A stretch of DNA of 64,000 nt, from positions 29,109,491 through 29,173,490 of the forward strand of contig JAKCOZ010000007.1 of assembly GCA_022605955.1 (NCBI GenBank), given 5' to 3'. The stretch comes from Rallus limicola (Eukaryota > Chordata > Aves > Gruiformes > Rallidae). Below are positions 1 to 12,304 of this stretch, in pieces. The notes under the pieces were generated by a model. The model worked only from the letters and a program-made list of their open reading frames with translations, ran no database searches and was not told the DNA's origin. Numbering within the stretch: position 1 is the first letter of the stretch; each line of letters begins with the position of its first letter. A program made the position numbers and the translations under genes.

Positions 1-416
1 TAAATTTTATTATGGTTGCACCAAATGGTCTTAATCAGTTTCTCTGCTCCTCCAGAGGGCCTGAACCAGCAGCTGCAGCTGAAACATGCATCATTGTGCA
101 AGACCTCCCAAGACCTTATCCTTTCATTTAAAAAAAACACCAAAATAGAAGCATTGCACGGAAACAAAGCTGTTATGCTTCGAATGCTGAATTTAGCCAT
201 CACCAACGGTGTTGTCATTCAGTCCCTTCCTTCTGCCCAAGTGTAGTCCCGAGTATTGCTCAGGACTATGAAGATCAAAGGTCATGTTGGTACCCACTGT
301 AGCAGAAGCTCTGATTTCCCATCTGGTGGCACTTCAGAAACACAGTGTATGAAAATGTGGAAACCACAAGCCATTGAATCAACCAATAAAAACACTTTGT
401 TGACCTGACTCATAAA
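1..416. other. unique sequence, no gene seen
   Basis: No repeat family or convincing coding frame is recognised. The open frame at 16-246 has no domain I recognise and is of chance length. A weak CTCF-like word, CCATCTGGTGGCAC, lies at 319-332 on the plus strand and matches 12 of 14 positions of the consensus core. Confidence 0.5.
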
Positions 417-866
417 CTCACAGAATGATTTAGATTGGGAGGGAGTTGTGGAGGTCATCTAGTCATCTATTTCTCAACGCTTGCCTAGTTAGAGTAGGCT
501 ACTCAACTCTGCTTGAGTTTTAGATCTCTCCAAGACTGGATTTTCTGCAACCTCTCCAGGCAACTCATTCCAATATTTGATCACTAACATGATAAAAAGT
601 TTTCTTTTATCTAAGAGGAATTTCCCAAATTTCATGTTGGGTCTGTTGTTTTCTGATCCTGTCCCCGCGCATCTCTGAGAAGAGTCTCTGTCTTCTCTGC
701 ACCCTCCCAGTAGGCAGCTGCAGATAGCAGCAAGACCTCACAGGCTGAACAAATCCAGCTCTCTGCCTCTTTTACTATGTCACATGCTCCAGCCCTTGAC
801 CACCTTGGTGGCCCATCCATTAACTCTGTCCAGTCTGTAAGTGCCCTTCTTGTACTGGGGAGTTTG
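417..866 (-). mobile_element. CR1 LINE 3' fragment
   Basis: The plus strand reads as the reverse complement of a CR1 3' region. The 3' end is at the left (cagaatgatttagattgggag, then ggtcatctagt), followed by the usual run through 'tctccaggcaactcattcca', 'gatcctgtcccc' and 'cagtctgtaagtgcccttcttgtactgggga'. The coding part is the decayed C-terminus of CR1 ORF2, with several frame breaks, and the terminal octamer repeat is eroded. The divergence suggests an old copy. A minus-strand open frame over 632-910 is only read-through of this relic. Confidence 0.85.
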
Positions 867-3434
867 AAATCATAATCACAAACAAGACTTTGACCAAATG
901 AATCGACCATTGAAGAATAATGGTATCTCAGCAGGAATTTTGGGACCCCATACCAAAATTTTCTTTAATCTCAGGACATACCTATCCTACCATTAAGATC
1001 TGATAAGGTTAAAAGGAATGTTTGTCACTTTGAAGTACAGACTTTCAGGAAACACCATCTTTACCCGTGAATTCTCATTGGGAGCTGAAATTAGTGCTTT
1101 AATATAAAGTTTAATATAAGGATTAATGTAACCCACATCAATTCACTGAAGTTGTTTCTCTAATCCTCTTATTTGCATCAGCTCTTCTCCCTCAGGGGAC
1201 ACAACATGCACGCAGTGCTTCATTATCTTTATTCTTCGAAGCCTAACAGAAGCAACCTATTCACAGATGAGGGAAGAATCTTTTCTGGTTGCAAATTTAC
1301 TGAAGGGATCAGAGGGGGCCTGATGCAGCATGTATGCTGTACCTGTTTTTGTAAGGCAAAGGTTGATTTTGAAGAGTACTTGTTCAGAAGATGCTGTTTC
1401 AACTTTTCTCACTAACACCATTAGGAATTTCATCAATGTACAGCTTACATGCAAGTCACAAGGTCACTGTTATGTCTTACAGCTTCAGAAACACAAAAGG
1501 ATGTAGGGATTGCCTCTCTGAGGGTCCCGTCAAAGGTTGGAGCTGACCAAACATCTAGTTCACCATGGGTAAACCATGCTTGTTAGTTCATATTTGGTTT
1601 TCATGACCTTTTCTTTTACACTTCATTCTATAAATTTCAACAATTTCAACATGCCCTTTGTCCCCTTCCATGTAAAAAACCCTCTCTGGGGAAATATTTT
1701 TCTCTTACATTTTAAGGGGCCTTTTAAAGACTTCTTCTGAGGCACTCCAGACCACAGCAGTGCCTCAGGACAGCTCTAAGCTTTCAGTTTCCATTTATGA
1801 ATTCAATAAAATGGATTTTGATTCTAATTAAAAAACTTAAGCTGTCAGTAATAAACAATTATCTATCATGATTTCCATTTCAGGATGAAGTGCAGCTGAC
1901 AACTTCCCATGTCATGCCAAATATACCTTTTTTGTCTTTCCTTTTTTTTCATGCTAAGAGACTTTGTTTCTCCAATAGAAAAGATGGTTTCATCTGAGAT
2001 AACACAGACAGAACTGGTTCCTGTTTTCCTTTTTTTATAGTTTGCCAGCCATATTCAGTAATTACAGCACTGCTCTCTCCACTGATCCCATGTCTAGGGG
2101 GAATTTTCAGTGTACTTGTCTTCAAAGCCTGGCTGGTGGATTCAGTATGACTTCTGATTTTTTCTTTTTCTGGCATTAAGACAAAGGCAACTTTGCCTCA
2201 GTTCAGAGCATGGTGATTTTAATTGCTAGCACCTCAGGTAGCATGAGGGCTGACCCAATGTGTAAGCTTGGCATTTGTGATAGAGAAGATATGGCAGTTG
2301 TTTTGTTAACAGGATGACAGCAGCATGTTTCCTGCTGCCTTGGATGTTTTCTGGAATTTTAAATGCAGAACACAACATAATAATATTTTCTTTATCACTG
2401 CATCTAACCATCACTGATAGGCAATGGCATATGGCAAATCTAGGACTTTGCTGTAGCTTGAAACATATAGTGAATATGCCATAGCAGTTTAGGGTCCTGG
2501 CGCCATGGAGAAATTTTGCTGATTTTGTCTAAATGACATTTGGAACAGGTTCTTTGGGAAGGGAAAAAGAACCAATCTGTACAAGTCATTTTGTTAATTA
2601 TGGGGGAATAAAGGGAGACAAGGGCTCACCTTCCCTAGGTCTCTTCCATGCCCTGTGACATACTGACACTACATAATTCCCATGTCAGATGCATAGGATC
2701 ATGGAGACTAGTTTGTATGAAGAGGAAAGAGATGAGCCCACAACAGCTGTAAATGGCAAAGAACAACACCACAGCACTGAATGCATCCTACTGATTATGT
2801 GTAGCACACCACAGTAATACAAAGGCCTTTTGGCAATCTTTTCAACAGCAAACCTTTGGGCATCCAGAGTGATCTGGAAGACAGTTAAATCTTCATTATG
2901 AACAAAACATAACTGAGTTCCATGTTTGCTGACTACCTTGACTAGCTGCTGAGCAGATAGGCAGATACCCATGTCCCCTAGCATGCTGTGGACCAGGCTG
3001 AATGATGTAAATCATTATCAATGTGTAATTTATATCAAAGACAAAATCCAACAAATTCTTTATCCTGAGGCTTTTTTTTTCCTTCTAGCTGTGCCTTGTG
3101 TTAATGCTGGGTACCCAGAAAGCCTTCAGCTTCTGAAATGAATCAAATTAAGCAGAATCTGACCTACTGTTTGGGAGCTGAGAAGGGTGACATGGTGAAC
3201 AAAGGTCTTCAAAGACATCTGGCTACACATTCACCATTTTGGGAAAAGTCTCACTCTGGTCACCATCTATGATTGTGTCTAAACATTAAAAGAGAACAAA
3301 ATTATCTTTGGAACAAACTGTTGGCAAAAATGCAATTTGATCAGCTCCATCTTATCTCAAGGCAGATGTAGGTCCCTGAGCTGAATAAGAGTGTGACTGC
3401 CACATGAACCCTGACATATTCATTCTCACCTTTA
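867..3434. other. unique AT-rich sequence, nothing recognised
   Basis: About 2.6 kb without a recognisable repeat, RNA gene or protein motif on either strand. The short open frames (at most about 100 codons, for example 2685-2984 minus) have no family signature and overlap each other on opposite strands, as expected by chance. Confidence 0.5.
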
Positions 3435-3560
3435 AGGAGTTATTATCCTTCAGTTTACAGAGAAATAAGAGGCAAAGGAGAATAAGTGATTTGCCCAAGG
3501 TCACAGTCAAAATCTATGGCATGCATAGGAACTAAATCCTGATCTACTGAAACCAAGTTG
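3435..3560 (+). mobile_element. MIR SINE relic
   Basis: The stretch contains the typical MIR core and 3' half in plus orientation: 'cagtttacagagaaataaga', then 'aataagtgatttgcccaagg', 'tcaca', and 'aggaactaaatcctgatc'. This corresponds to the MIR text 'acagatgaggaaac... aagtgacttgcccaaggtcaca... gggattcgaaccc'. MIR elements are tRNA-derived SINEs active long before the bird radiation, so this copy should be shared by other amniotes if the locus is orthologous. The tRNA-like head is not recognisable. Confidence 0.75.
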
Positions 3561-5737
3561 TACATTTGAACTGCAAGATGGCTCTTTCTTCATTTTAAGG
3601 ACAGGTAGTTAGAGGCCTTACCGATGTGAAAAGAGTTTAATAATCCTGGAAAACATGCCACAAATCCATGACTGTTGTGTATAAATACCTCTCAGATACG
3701 ACTACACATTCCAATCTGTCCTTCATTCCTTTTGCTGGATCAGCAAGGTGTCACATAAAATTAGACTGAGAAGTTAACACATTAAGCATTTATTGATCTC
3801 AGTCAGTTACAGTCAAATACAACCAGTGTCTTAATGAAGAGAAAGAAAAGGTCATCTACACTGCTCTTACAGTAACTGCTATGCAATACAAAATACTAGT
3901 TATTTATTAGAATAAAAAAAATAAAGTATTAAATTCTTTAACTCCTACCGGGTATCTGGGGTCAAGATCCAAGATTATCCTAACTTTGTCTGATCTATTT
4001 GTAAGACATCCCTAATAACTAGTGTGTGCTGTAATCACTATAGGAGTCCTTACCTAAAGTCACTTACTTCTACCAAAAGTTATTTCAGTTCTAAACTAGC
4101 AACATGGAGTAGTCACTGCTTTGTCCTTTCCTTGCACGGGGTATCAAGCAGGAGACTAAAATTAGCTTTATAAAACAAAGGTCTTTTTTGTTTTCATGAG
4201 AAGCCTTTCTTCACTTTGGTTCCCCAGGATGCCTACCCTTGCCCTCTCTGCACACATTAACAGAGTAGAAAAGTCTCAAAGTCTCAAACTCTGCAGGTGA
4301 AATCTTTACTTTCCTCAAGGTGACTGCAAAGTATCGATCAATTTAAGTCTGTAGTTTCACTCCTGGCATTTAGTGAGAAACAAGAGAAAAGCAGCCCATA
4401 ATGAAGATCTCTGCCTTACAAGTCCCAGTCTCCGGTGTCTGTATTTGGATGGCTGTCTACTGAAGCTACATGTTTATCTCAGTTGCTTTGTGTGACAGAG
4501 TGAGAAGCATTGCTTGCTAGAAACAAGGAAACTCCTATTAGTCCTTAGATGCCCTTGCTTGGATCTAGCAAAAACTTCTGAACCAGGAGCGCATACTGAG
4601 TTGCAAACCCTTGAAGAGGAAAAGCCTGAGGGTAAGTCAGGTCATTTCCTCTTCAGCCCCTGAGATTTACCAGAAAGGCAGATAGGTTTCTCTTTTCCAA
4701 ATGCACAATTTAGTTCAGAGGAGATGTGGCCTAAAGGACATCCTGACTACACGAAGTTTTGTATTTCTCAGAAAGCTTGACTAACGTGTTTGGGCACCTC
4801 AGAAAACCCCTTGGTGAGGACCTGGATGAGACTGAGGTAAGTCTAGGGTAACTGAGAATTTGGGAAAGCATAAAGGACTTGAAAAAATTATGTTATTTTA
4901 TACTGCCACTGTTGCAGCCAGTCTTTTCCAAGTCCTCCTAGTGCTTGGAATTCTGGCTTTGATCCTCAGAGCCACAGGTTTGAGTGAGAATTAGGGACGT
5001 GGTTGCCCTTTGGAAAGCTTCTTCTCTTCTGGCAGATCCAAACCAGGTTCTTGATTGGAGGCCCTTACCTCAAATGCTACAAAAATTCCCTAACTAGGAC
5101 ACCTTGGGGACATTGGTAATGAAGATGTTTTGGTGTCTTTTAAGCTTCCTCCTGGCAACCATTGCTCTGTTTGTTCATTAACATTTGCCATCACACCATC
5201 AAACCCGGTGGCTCATCTTGACTGGATGCCCCAGTTAAACTCTTGCAGATTTCCATTTTCTTAGAGAAAGCAGGGGAGTGATGAACACTTGGTCACTCCT
5301 GCTGATAGTGGAGATATCAGAAAGAAATAAGATATCTTCACAGCTGCTGGATTGTCTAAACTTTAATAAACCTTTTGTCTCAGCACTGCCCTTTGACTGA
5401 CCCTATAAGCAACAGCGGGGAGAGAGGACCTCAGCCGGTGTTGCTGCTGGCATGTGGTTGGACCTCAGCACCTTGCTGGGCTCTGCCATGCATAATTAAT
5501 GCTTAGGTGAAACTCCTGCCATGGTGCATCTGGAGGAGTCCAGGAGGTCCACAGTCATGCTGACAAGTATCAAAACAGAATAAAATAAAGTAGAAGTAAA
5601 AGCTTGATAGGTGAATGGGGAGTGAGCTGAATTGCCTTCCTTGACAACAGCGCATCTTTGCATTTCAATTCAGAAAAACTGTTTTAGGCTCAGACCACCA
5701 TCACTGAAAATAAAACTTGGTCCATATCTAGCAAATA
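3561..5737. other. unique sequence, nothing recognised
   Basis: No repeat or gene recognised in about 2.2 kb. The stretch is interrupted by frequent stops on both strands, and no open frame of at least 60 codons lies wholly inside it. Confidence 0.5.
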
Positions 5738-6655
5738 TCACAGAATCACAGAATACCAAGTTGGAAGGGACCTCAAGGGCTATTGGGTCAAACTTTTCTT
5801 GGCAAAAGCATGGTGACCTGACCCTCCCTCCAGTCAAATGTCAAAAGTGTCCAATGTTGGGGAATCCACCACTTCCCTGGGGAGATTATTCCAGTGATTC
5901 ATTGATCTCATTGTGAAAAATTGTCCTTATGTGTCCAATCAGAATTTCCCTGGGTTTAACTTTCACCCATTACTCCTCATCTTTTCTGTGACTCATTGTA
6001 AGAAGGGTGTCTTCATCTCCTTTGAAGCAACCCTTAAAATATTGGAACATGGTGGTGAGGTCACCCCTAAAATTTATTTTCTCAAGGTTGAACAAACCAA
6101 GTTCTCTCAGCCTTTCCTCGCTGTCGAACTTCCCAGTTCTTGGATCACCTTCCTGGCCCTTCTCTGGACCCTCTTCAGCCTGTCCACATCTCTTTTGTAT
6201 AGTGGGGATGAAAACTGAACACAGTGTTCCAGGTGTGGCCTGACAAGTGTTGAGTAGAGTGGGATAACGACTTTTCTCTGCTGATGATGCCCTTGTTGAT
6301 GTGACCCAACATCCTGTTGGCCTTCTTTGCTGCTGCAGCAAACCATTCACTCATAGAGCTGCTTGTCCACCAGGACCCCTCAGGTCTCTTTCCAAAGAGC
6401 TGGTCTCCAGGTATGTAGATCCCAGCCTGTGCTGCACTCCTGGATTATGTTTTCCCCAGCTGCAAGACCTTAAATTTGTCTCGGTTGAATTTCATAAGGT
6501 TCTTGTTAGCCCAGTCTTTGAGGCTATCCAGGTCTTCCTGTAGAGTGACTCTCCCTTTGGAAGTGTCACTTGGTCCTATCATTCAGCTCACTTTTGAAAA
6601 TATTAAAGTGTTGGGCCCAATATCAATTCCTGGGGAACCCCACTTGTGACAGATT
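5738..6655 (-). mobile_element. CR1 LINE fragment, about 0.9 kb
   Basis: One of the two longest CR1 pieces in the window. The 3' end is at 5738 (atcacagaatcacagaatac, ttggaagggacctcaa). Reading the minus strand, relics of the ORF2 C-terminus are visible, such as LVRPHLEHCVQF, KRDVDRLKRVQRRARKVIQ and LRELGLFNLEK, spread over different frames because of indels. The part nearest 6655 reads 'ttgggcccaatatcaattcc', 'tggggaaccccacttgtgac', which is a more 5' CR1 segment. The copy is 5'-truncated, frameshifted and non-functional. ORF2 in full-length CR1 encodes endonuclease plus reverse transcriptase; only its C-terminal tail survives here. Confidence 0.92.
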
Positions 6656-9472
6656 GCCAATCTAAAAAGGAGCTATTTACCATATATACCAAACAATGCC
6701 ATATATTTATATAATTAATAAATATTTACCATATTTACCACATAATGCGGATAGAAAAAGGCTTTAGTCTATCAGGGCAGGCTGCTGTCCTAGAAGCTGT
6801 GAAGTGTCATTATTTTTGGGTTATTAGATACCAAATTAAGTCAAAACTTCTAAAGCTCTGTTACTACTTACATTAAACAAAACGTCTTCCTCTGTAAGAC
6901 AACTTCTGCAGACACAGAGAAACTTTTAGATTGAAAAAAATCTTAACAAATGACACCTGTCAAGAAAAATTCATTGGTAAAGTACAATAGTCGTCCTTAA
7001 ACTACCCGAAAAGTCCTGTGATCAGTAGAAAAGTTTAAGACAGGTATTTGGAAATGTAGTCACCTGGGCAGTGGGAAAGAGGCTTAGGGAAATGAGAACA
7101 TGAATCTGACAAAAGCTTTTCTTGCACCCAGTCCTGCTTTCTTGGAAATTGCACTTTGTATTATTTATTTCTGCAAAGCTGAAAGTCAGATTACTGCCAC
7201 TTTTTAGTGTACCTGGTGTTGACAACTGTCAGTATCTCATTGATTCTTGCAATAGTTTATGGTTTATCTCTGGAAATTTACCTCTGGAAATAAGTGACTT
7301 GGTGCAATCTCAACTCCTTTTTTTAAAAAGAAAAAAACCCCAGCAGGCACAAGGTCTAACCCTAATTGGTCATTGGGAAATTTCAAAATATAACACAAAT
7401 ACCTCCTTAATATCAGGTTCAGGAATCAGGTAGTAAATCTAATAAATCTAACCTTTAATTCAATCTGGTGAGTTTCAAGCTAGTCTCATATTATTTGGAG
7501 CTTGGGCATGACCTTTGAGTGCTTGGGAATGGACAATAATAAAGTCTTCTTGTCTGCTTTGACAAAAAGCGATGCCCTTCTGTCCTTTTGGTTCTTCTGA
7601 GGGCAATTTCTCTTCCAAGTTGGCAGCCTATCCTTGGCCCACAAGGCATTTAATGCAATATTTGTATTAAAAAGAATCAGGAAAGCCTGGGCAATTGTAC
7701 AGGAGATACCCATTTTCCTTTTCCTGATTTAATTTCTCCTCTCTTCTTGTAGTTTCCTTATTCTGGCAGCCACACAGCTGTACTTACACATGAAGCCAGA
7801 CCAGGATAAATAGCTGGTTCTGCTGTGATGGGGGAGGTTGTCCTCATCTCATTACTTCTATCCCTTTGCTCCGGTGTAGGTCCCTGCTTCAGGGCTGTGT
7901 AACACTTTCCTTCCTGGGAGTGTTTTCATGACTCTAAAACCAGCATCTAAACTATTTTGGGAACCTTCCTCATAAAGCAACAGGTGATTTAGACAATATT
8001 GGGCACATCAGGTTAGAATTAGTATTGGGAGAATCTGACATTAACTTTTTTCTGAAAAAATGGCTCTGGGTATTTATGTTTACAGTTACTGCTGCTTGCT
8101 TTGGTGTGGGGGGGTCAATTTGGTATGTTTGACTGACAGATTTACCAACAATGGAATATATCTGACCTAGTAATGTCAAAGTTAGTCATAAACTTTCTGA
8201 GAGGAACTGATGAATTCCTGACATGTGCGGACACCGTGGGCACAGGCAGACCTCTTACGGGTGGTTTAAGAATTGATTGCCTTCCAGAAATGACGCCTGA
8301 TCATTTTTCCAGTAATGAAGTGCAGTTTTCCCTTTATTTTCTGGTGCACTTTCTGCCACAAGGATATTAAATGTAATTTTCCTTTCTGATAGTTGCATCA
8401 GATTGTATTCATTGGCACTTCGTATAATTCAGTGTCTTTCAACATTTGGATTGAAGCTCCCTTCTGAAATACTTTGCCTCCAATTCTGGAGACATTTTCA
8501 TCTTTATGCTGTGTCAAATGCTGTCTTCAAAATTGTACAGAAGCTGCTCATTAGTTTGTTTAACACTTTCTGTTACATGGAGGACTTTGCCTTTCCTTTT
8601 GCAGCTGTATGTTGAAAACTATAAACTGGGCAACTAGTTAATCTACTAGTGAGGATGCTGGCCATTAAGGGTAACTGAGGAGACCGACTGCCTTCTGATT
8701 TCTTGTGAAAAATCAATGAAGTAGAAATCAAAGCTTTATCCCAATATAACTTATTTTTTATCATCTGAGCAGATGTTCAAGCTTCCTGGATTTTTATACA
8801 TGTTAGCTGATTCCTCTGAAGTAAAAAGTCTTGTTGTGTCTGCATCACGCTGACTACAACCTCCCTACAGTGGGAAATACGTAAATCCTCTGTGGCAACA
8901 TCATTCCCCAAACACCAAAACAAGAACTTTTCGTTGCTGTAGCAGTCCTGGGCTGCATCACTGAGAAACACAACAAATATGCAACAAGGTAAGATGCTCT
9001 TGAAACAGATCTTATGCAGGATCCTATGCTCTGGGATGCTTTATTCCCATATTGTGGAACTGGCCAATTAGGCAATTTAAGAGTACAAGGCTCCAAATAC
9101 AACAAAAAGCTGTTTGAGATAAGACTCTCAAGAGTACAAGTATGCACTGGGGAGAAGAAAAAAGACACTTTAAAATAAATCTCCATGGTTTTTTTTTCAT
9201 CAATTAATGTAATGAAAGACTTAAGTGTACTAATTGACTACAACGGATTAAAATGGAAACCCTCCGAGCCTTCTCACCTGCCACAGGCTGTACAGACACA
9301 ATATAGAGACAGCATTCATGGTGTTCCTTCACCAGGGAATTCCCAGCTATGCAAGGACATACAGCCCCTTCAAAAACTAAACCATGCCATAGTTACATCT
9401 CTGTCAGCTCCATTCATGCCCTGAATCTGACTTGCTTTATTTAGTATATAACTTGACAGTTTTATACATAAT
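6656..9472. other. unique sequence with AT-rich block, nothing recognised
   Basis: A TA-rich stretch at about 6675-6745 (repeated 'accatat/atttacc' words) adjoins the CR1 end. The remainder has no recognised repeat or gene. Open frames of 60-110 codons (for example 7122-7433 plus, 8854-9186 minus) show no family motif. Confidence 0.5.
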
Positions 9473-9530
9473 GGGGTGTGTGTGGGGGTGTGGCAGGGTT
9501 GGGGTGGGGTGCGGTGGGGAGGGTGGGGTG
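9473..9530 (+). repeat. G-rich block with G-quadruplex potential
   Basis: A 58-bp strongly G-biased stretch on the plus strand has many G-tracts of three to five separated by short T/TG/C spacers (gggggtgtggcagggttggg, gtggggtgcggtggggaggg). It satisfies the G3+N1-7 quadruplex rule several times over. It looks like a degenerate (GGGGT)n/(GT)n simple repeat. No gene or promoter is visible next to it. Confidence 0.8.
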
Positions 9531-12250
9531 TAGAAGGCAAATTCAAACACACTGCTTCCCAGCTTAAAATATACTGTTTAAAACTGTTTTGATGCAAACT
9601 AAGGAAAACTCAGGAGAGTTAGCATTCACAGCACCATTTTTCTGGTATTTACTGATAAATGAGACCTAATGCAGGTGGCACAATGCACTTCTGCTAACTT
9701 TGGTCAGCCAGAGCAAATAAAATCAGGTTTGGTTCTTTCTAAAGTTGTTCCTTGATCAGAGGCAGTGTCAAAAAGGCAACATGAGCACAGGACAGAAATC
9801 AGAATGACCTAAAAGACAAATTAAAACAGAGAATTAAAAAACCCACCAGCCTAAACCCAGGAGAGAAAAGAAGTTTTTTCATCTCTATGCTTATCAGTTC
9901 CAAAGAACAGCCTGTCCCCATGGCACTTAAGCTTCTAGAATTCCCCACTGCAGTGGGAAGGTTGTTGCACATGCAGGGTGTCAAGCTGACAGTGTGGTCT
10001 TGATACAGGGGCTCTGGCAATCATCAAAGCAATGGTGATGGATCGACTGTTGACTACAGATGACAGCAAGAAAATAACAGGAAGATACAGCAGAAAGCAG
10101 CAACTGAGGTTTACAATGACAGAAGCTGCAGAAGAAAAGATGCCTCATTCCCATGTGTGATGAATAAACAGCAATGAGGCTGGTCATTCCATGGGATATG
10201 TTAATATTGAGTGTTTATGTAGTGTCTTAAAGCCACACATATGAGCTTTGTGTAAATATATGCCAGCATAAATCAGGTGAACTTTGGATTTCTGGATTAA
10301 AGTGTTTTGAGCATGGATTTAATTTCCTGACAAAAAACAGGCTTTGAGGGAAAGCAGATGTTTTCCACGAACATTTCTGTTGTCCTAGAAAGCTATTGTG
10401 GTTAGAAAAGGAGGTACATTAAAGAGAAGCTTCTCAGGACTTGCACAAAATAGGCGAGGGAAAAAGATTATCCTGCAGATGCATTTGTATAGCGTACTAG
10501 GAAAAATCTTGATGAAAAAAACAAGTTTGCACAGAGGAGAGGTCCAATAGAAGCAAAGTAAGGTTCACACCTACATTCAATCGTTTTTCTTTTTCAAAGA
10601 TTTCCAATTATTCCACATGCATTAATACTTGTAACACCAGAATGAAAATACTCCTGAAGGTATTGTATCTGCATTATAACCTTTGAGTTTTATCAGAAAC
10701 ACTGTGCAACTTTTTCAAAACTTTGAGTGAAGAGGAAATTGAAGCCAGCCAAATTTTCCTTACACCAGCACGTTATATTTTTCCTTTGCTGCATTGCAGT
10801 ACAACAACTGCTTTGGTTGGCAGAATGACATTTCATTACCTAGACGTATAGGAATTGATTTTAAAAATAGCTAAAGAATGAAAGTATTCAATTAATAGCA
10901 ATAGTCAAGCATTAATTCCCATTGACTGGAAATTTTTCATGAGAAATATATGAACTGCAGATAAATCCATTGCGACTACTTGCCTAAACTAATCATATGA
11001 TGGAGTTTCTGACCTACTGTCTTTACTCACTAACTCAAAAATTCAGACTTTTTTTTTTCTCTCTCAACAGAAAACGACATTTCTTGTCATGATGCAACAT
11101 CACCGCTGTAATCACCGAAGCAGCACAGGTCTCTGACAAGTAGGTTGCAGGAGTTTCCACTTTCCTATGTAAAATCCATCTCAGGTAACTCTTTTTCAAA
11201 GGGAGCTGGGTAACCAGCATTTCAGGTGTTTTTGAAGGGTAGGAAGGAGGAGATTATTTCCTTAGCAAAAAGGAATTCCTCTCACTCACTGAATGTATAC
11301 AGGGGGCCGGGAAAGATAATATTTAAAAAATGAAATAGGTCTTTTGTAGAAACGCTCTCTAGTAAGACAAGGATTGGACAAAATTATTAACAACTGAAAA
11401 AAAATCTTACTCTGAACATCTGTCACAAATTTGCATAATGCTATCTTAACTAGTGTTCAAATCAAAGCCAGTTCAAGTAAACAGAAAGTCCCTGATTGAA
11501 TTAATTATGAATTTCAGAGGCAAGAAAAGATAAACACCAAGTATTTTCAGGTTTACTTTGCAAACATATTGTAGCTTACACTGCAGTGCCATGAAAAATA
11601 TTCTATTCATGCACAGTTGTGTTACCATAATTGCCAAAATGGTTCACTATCATTTTAGTTATTAAGGTACTAATGAACCTTTACATGCATGCTGAGTCCC
11701 AATGTTCTAGATTTATTTGCAGGATAAGGAACAAAAACCTTTTGCATGTTTTACTTTTTGAGGTAGAAATGTTAATACTTTAAGGAAGAATTCACATAAT
11801 TTGACTTTTCCTAAAACTAAGGCATCTAGCATAAGCAAGTCCCTTCAGTGCCATCCAAAAACAATGGAAACAGAGAGAAATCCCAGTGGTAATTCAGAAC
11901 ACAAATGAAAATATAAGTGCAAGAGCACAGCCAGACCACCTGGTCTGTACTGTGTCTCCAGAAGTAGTCAGAAAGTACCAGAACAGCTCAAGCAAGTGGT
12001 CAAAAGTCTCAAACAGTAGTCCCCAAACACCAACAGCCAGTGGGCTGTGGGGCTTATTCCTCCCCTCCAGCCACAGGCATCCAAGAGACACAGCTCAGCC
12101 TCCTGTTCTTCTGCCTTGCCACTGGCCCTGGGGAAAACACAGCTGCGGAAGTGCCTTGTTTGGGCATGGTGCAGTCAGTTGCGATGATGATTGTAGCAGC
12201 CTCTCACCAGGCAGTGCCTATGTTAAAGGAGTAGCAGCTTCCCCGGGCAT
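9531..12250. other. unique sequence, nothing recognised
   Basis: AT-rich unique DNA. No mobile element or exon recognised on either strand. The region 11886-12377 carries overlapping open frames (up to 163 codons in plus) that owe their length to a locally GC-richer composition. They show low-complexity His/Thr runs where they cross the CA-rich repeat at 12251-12304, so I do not call them genes. Confidence 0.5.
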
Positions 12251-12304
12251 TCACACACTCTTCACACACGAGCGTGCACACGCATGCACACACAGAGACA
12301 GACA
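12251..12304. repeat. degenerate CA/TG microsatellite
   Basis: An imperfect (CA)n tract interrupted by GAGCGTG, CGCATG and GAGA units (for example tcacacactcttcacacacg, gcatgcacacacagagacag). It is an ordinary decayed dinucleotide repeat. Confidence 0.8.

Noticed and set aside
11933..11950. Short palindrome around CAGACCACCTGGTCTG
   Set aside because: Seven-base arms are expected by chance in 64 kb.
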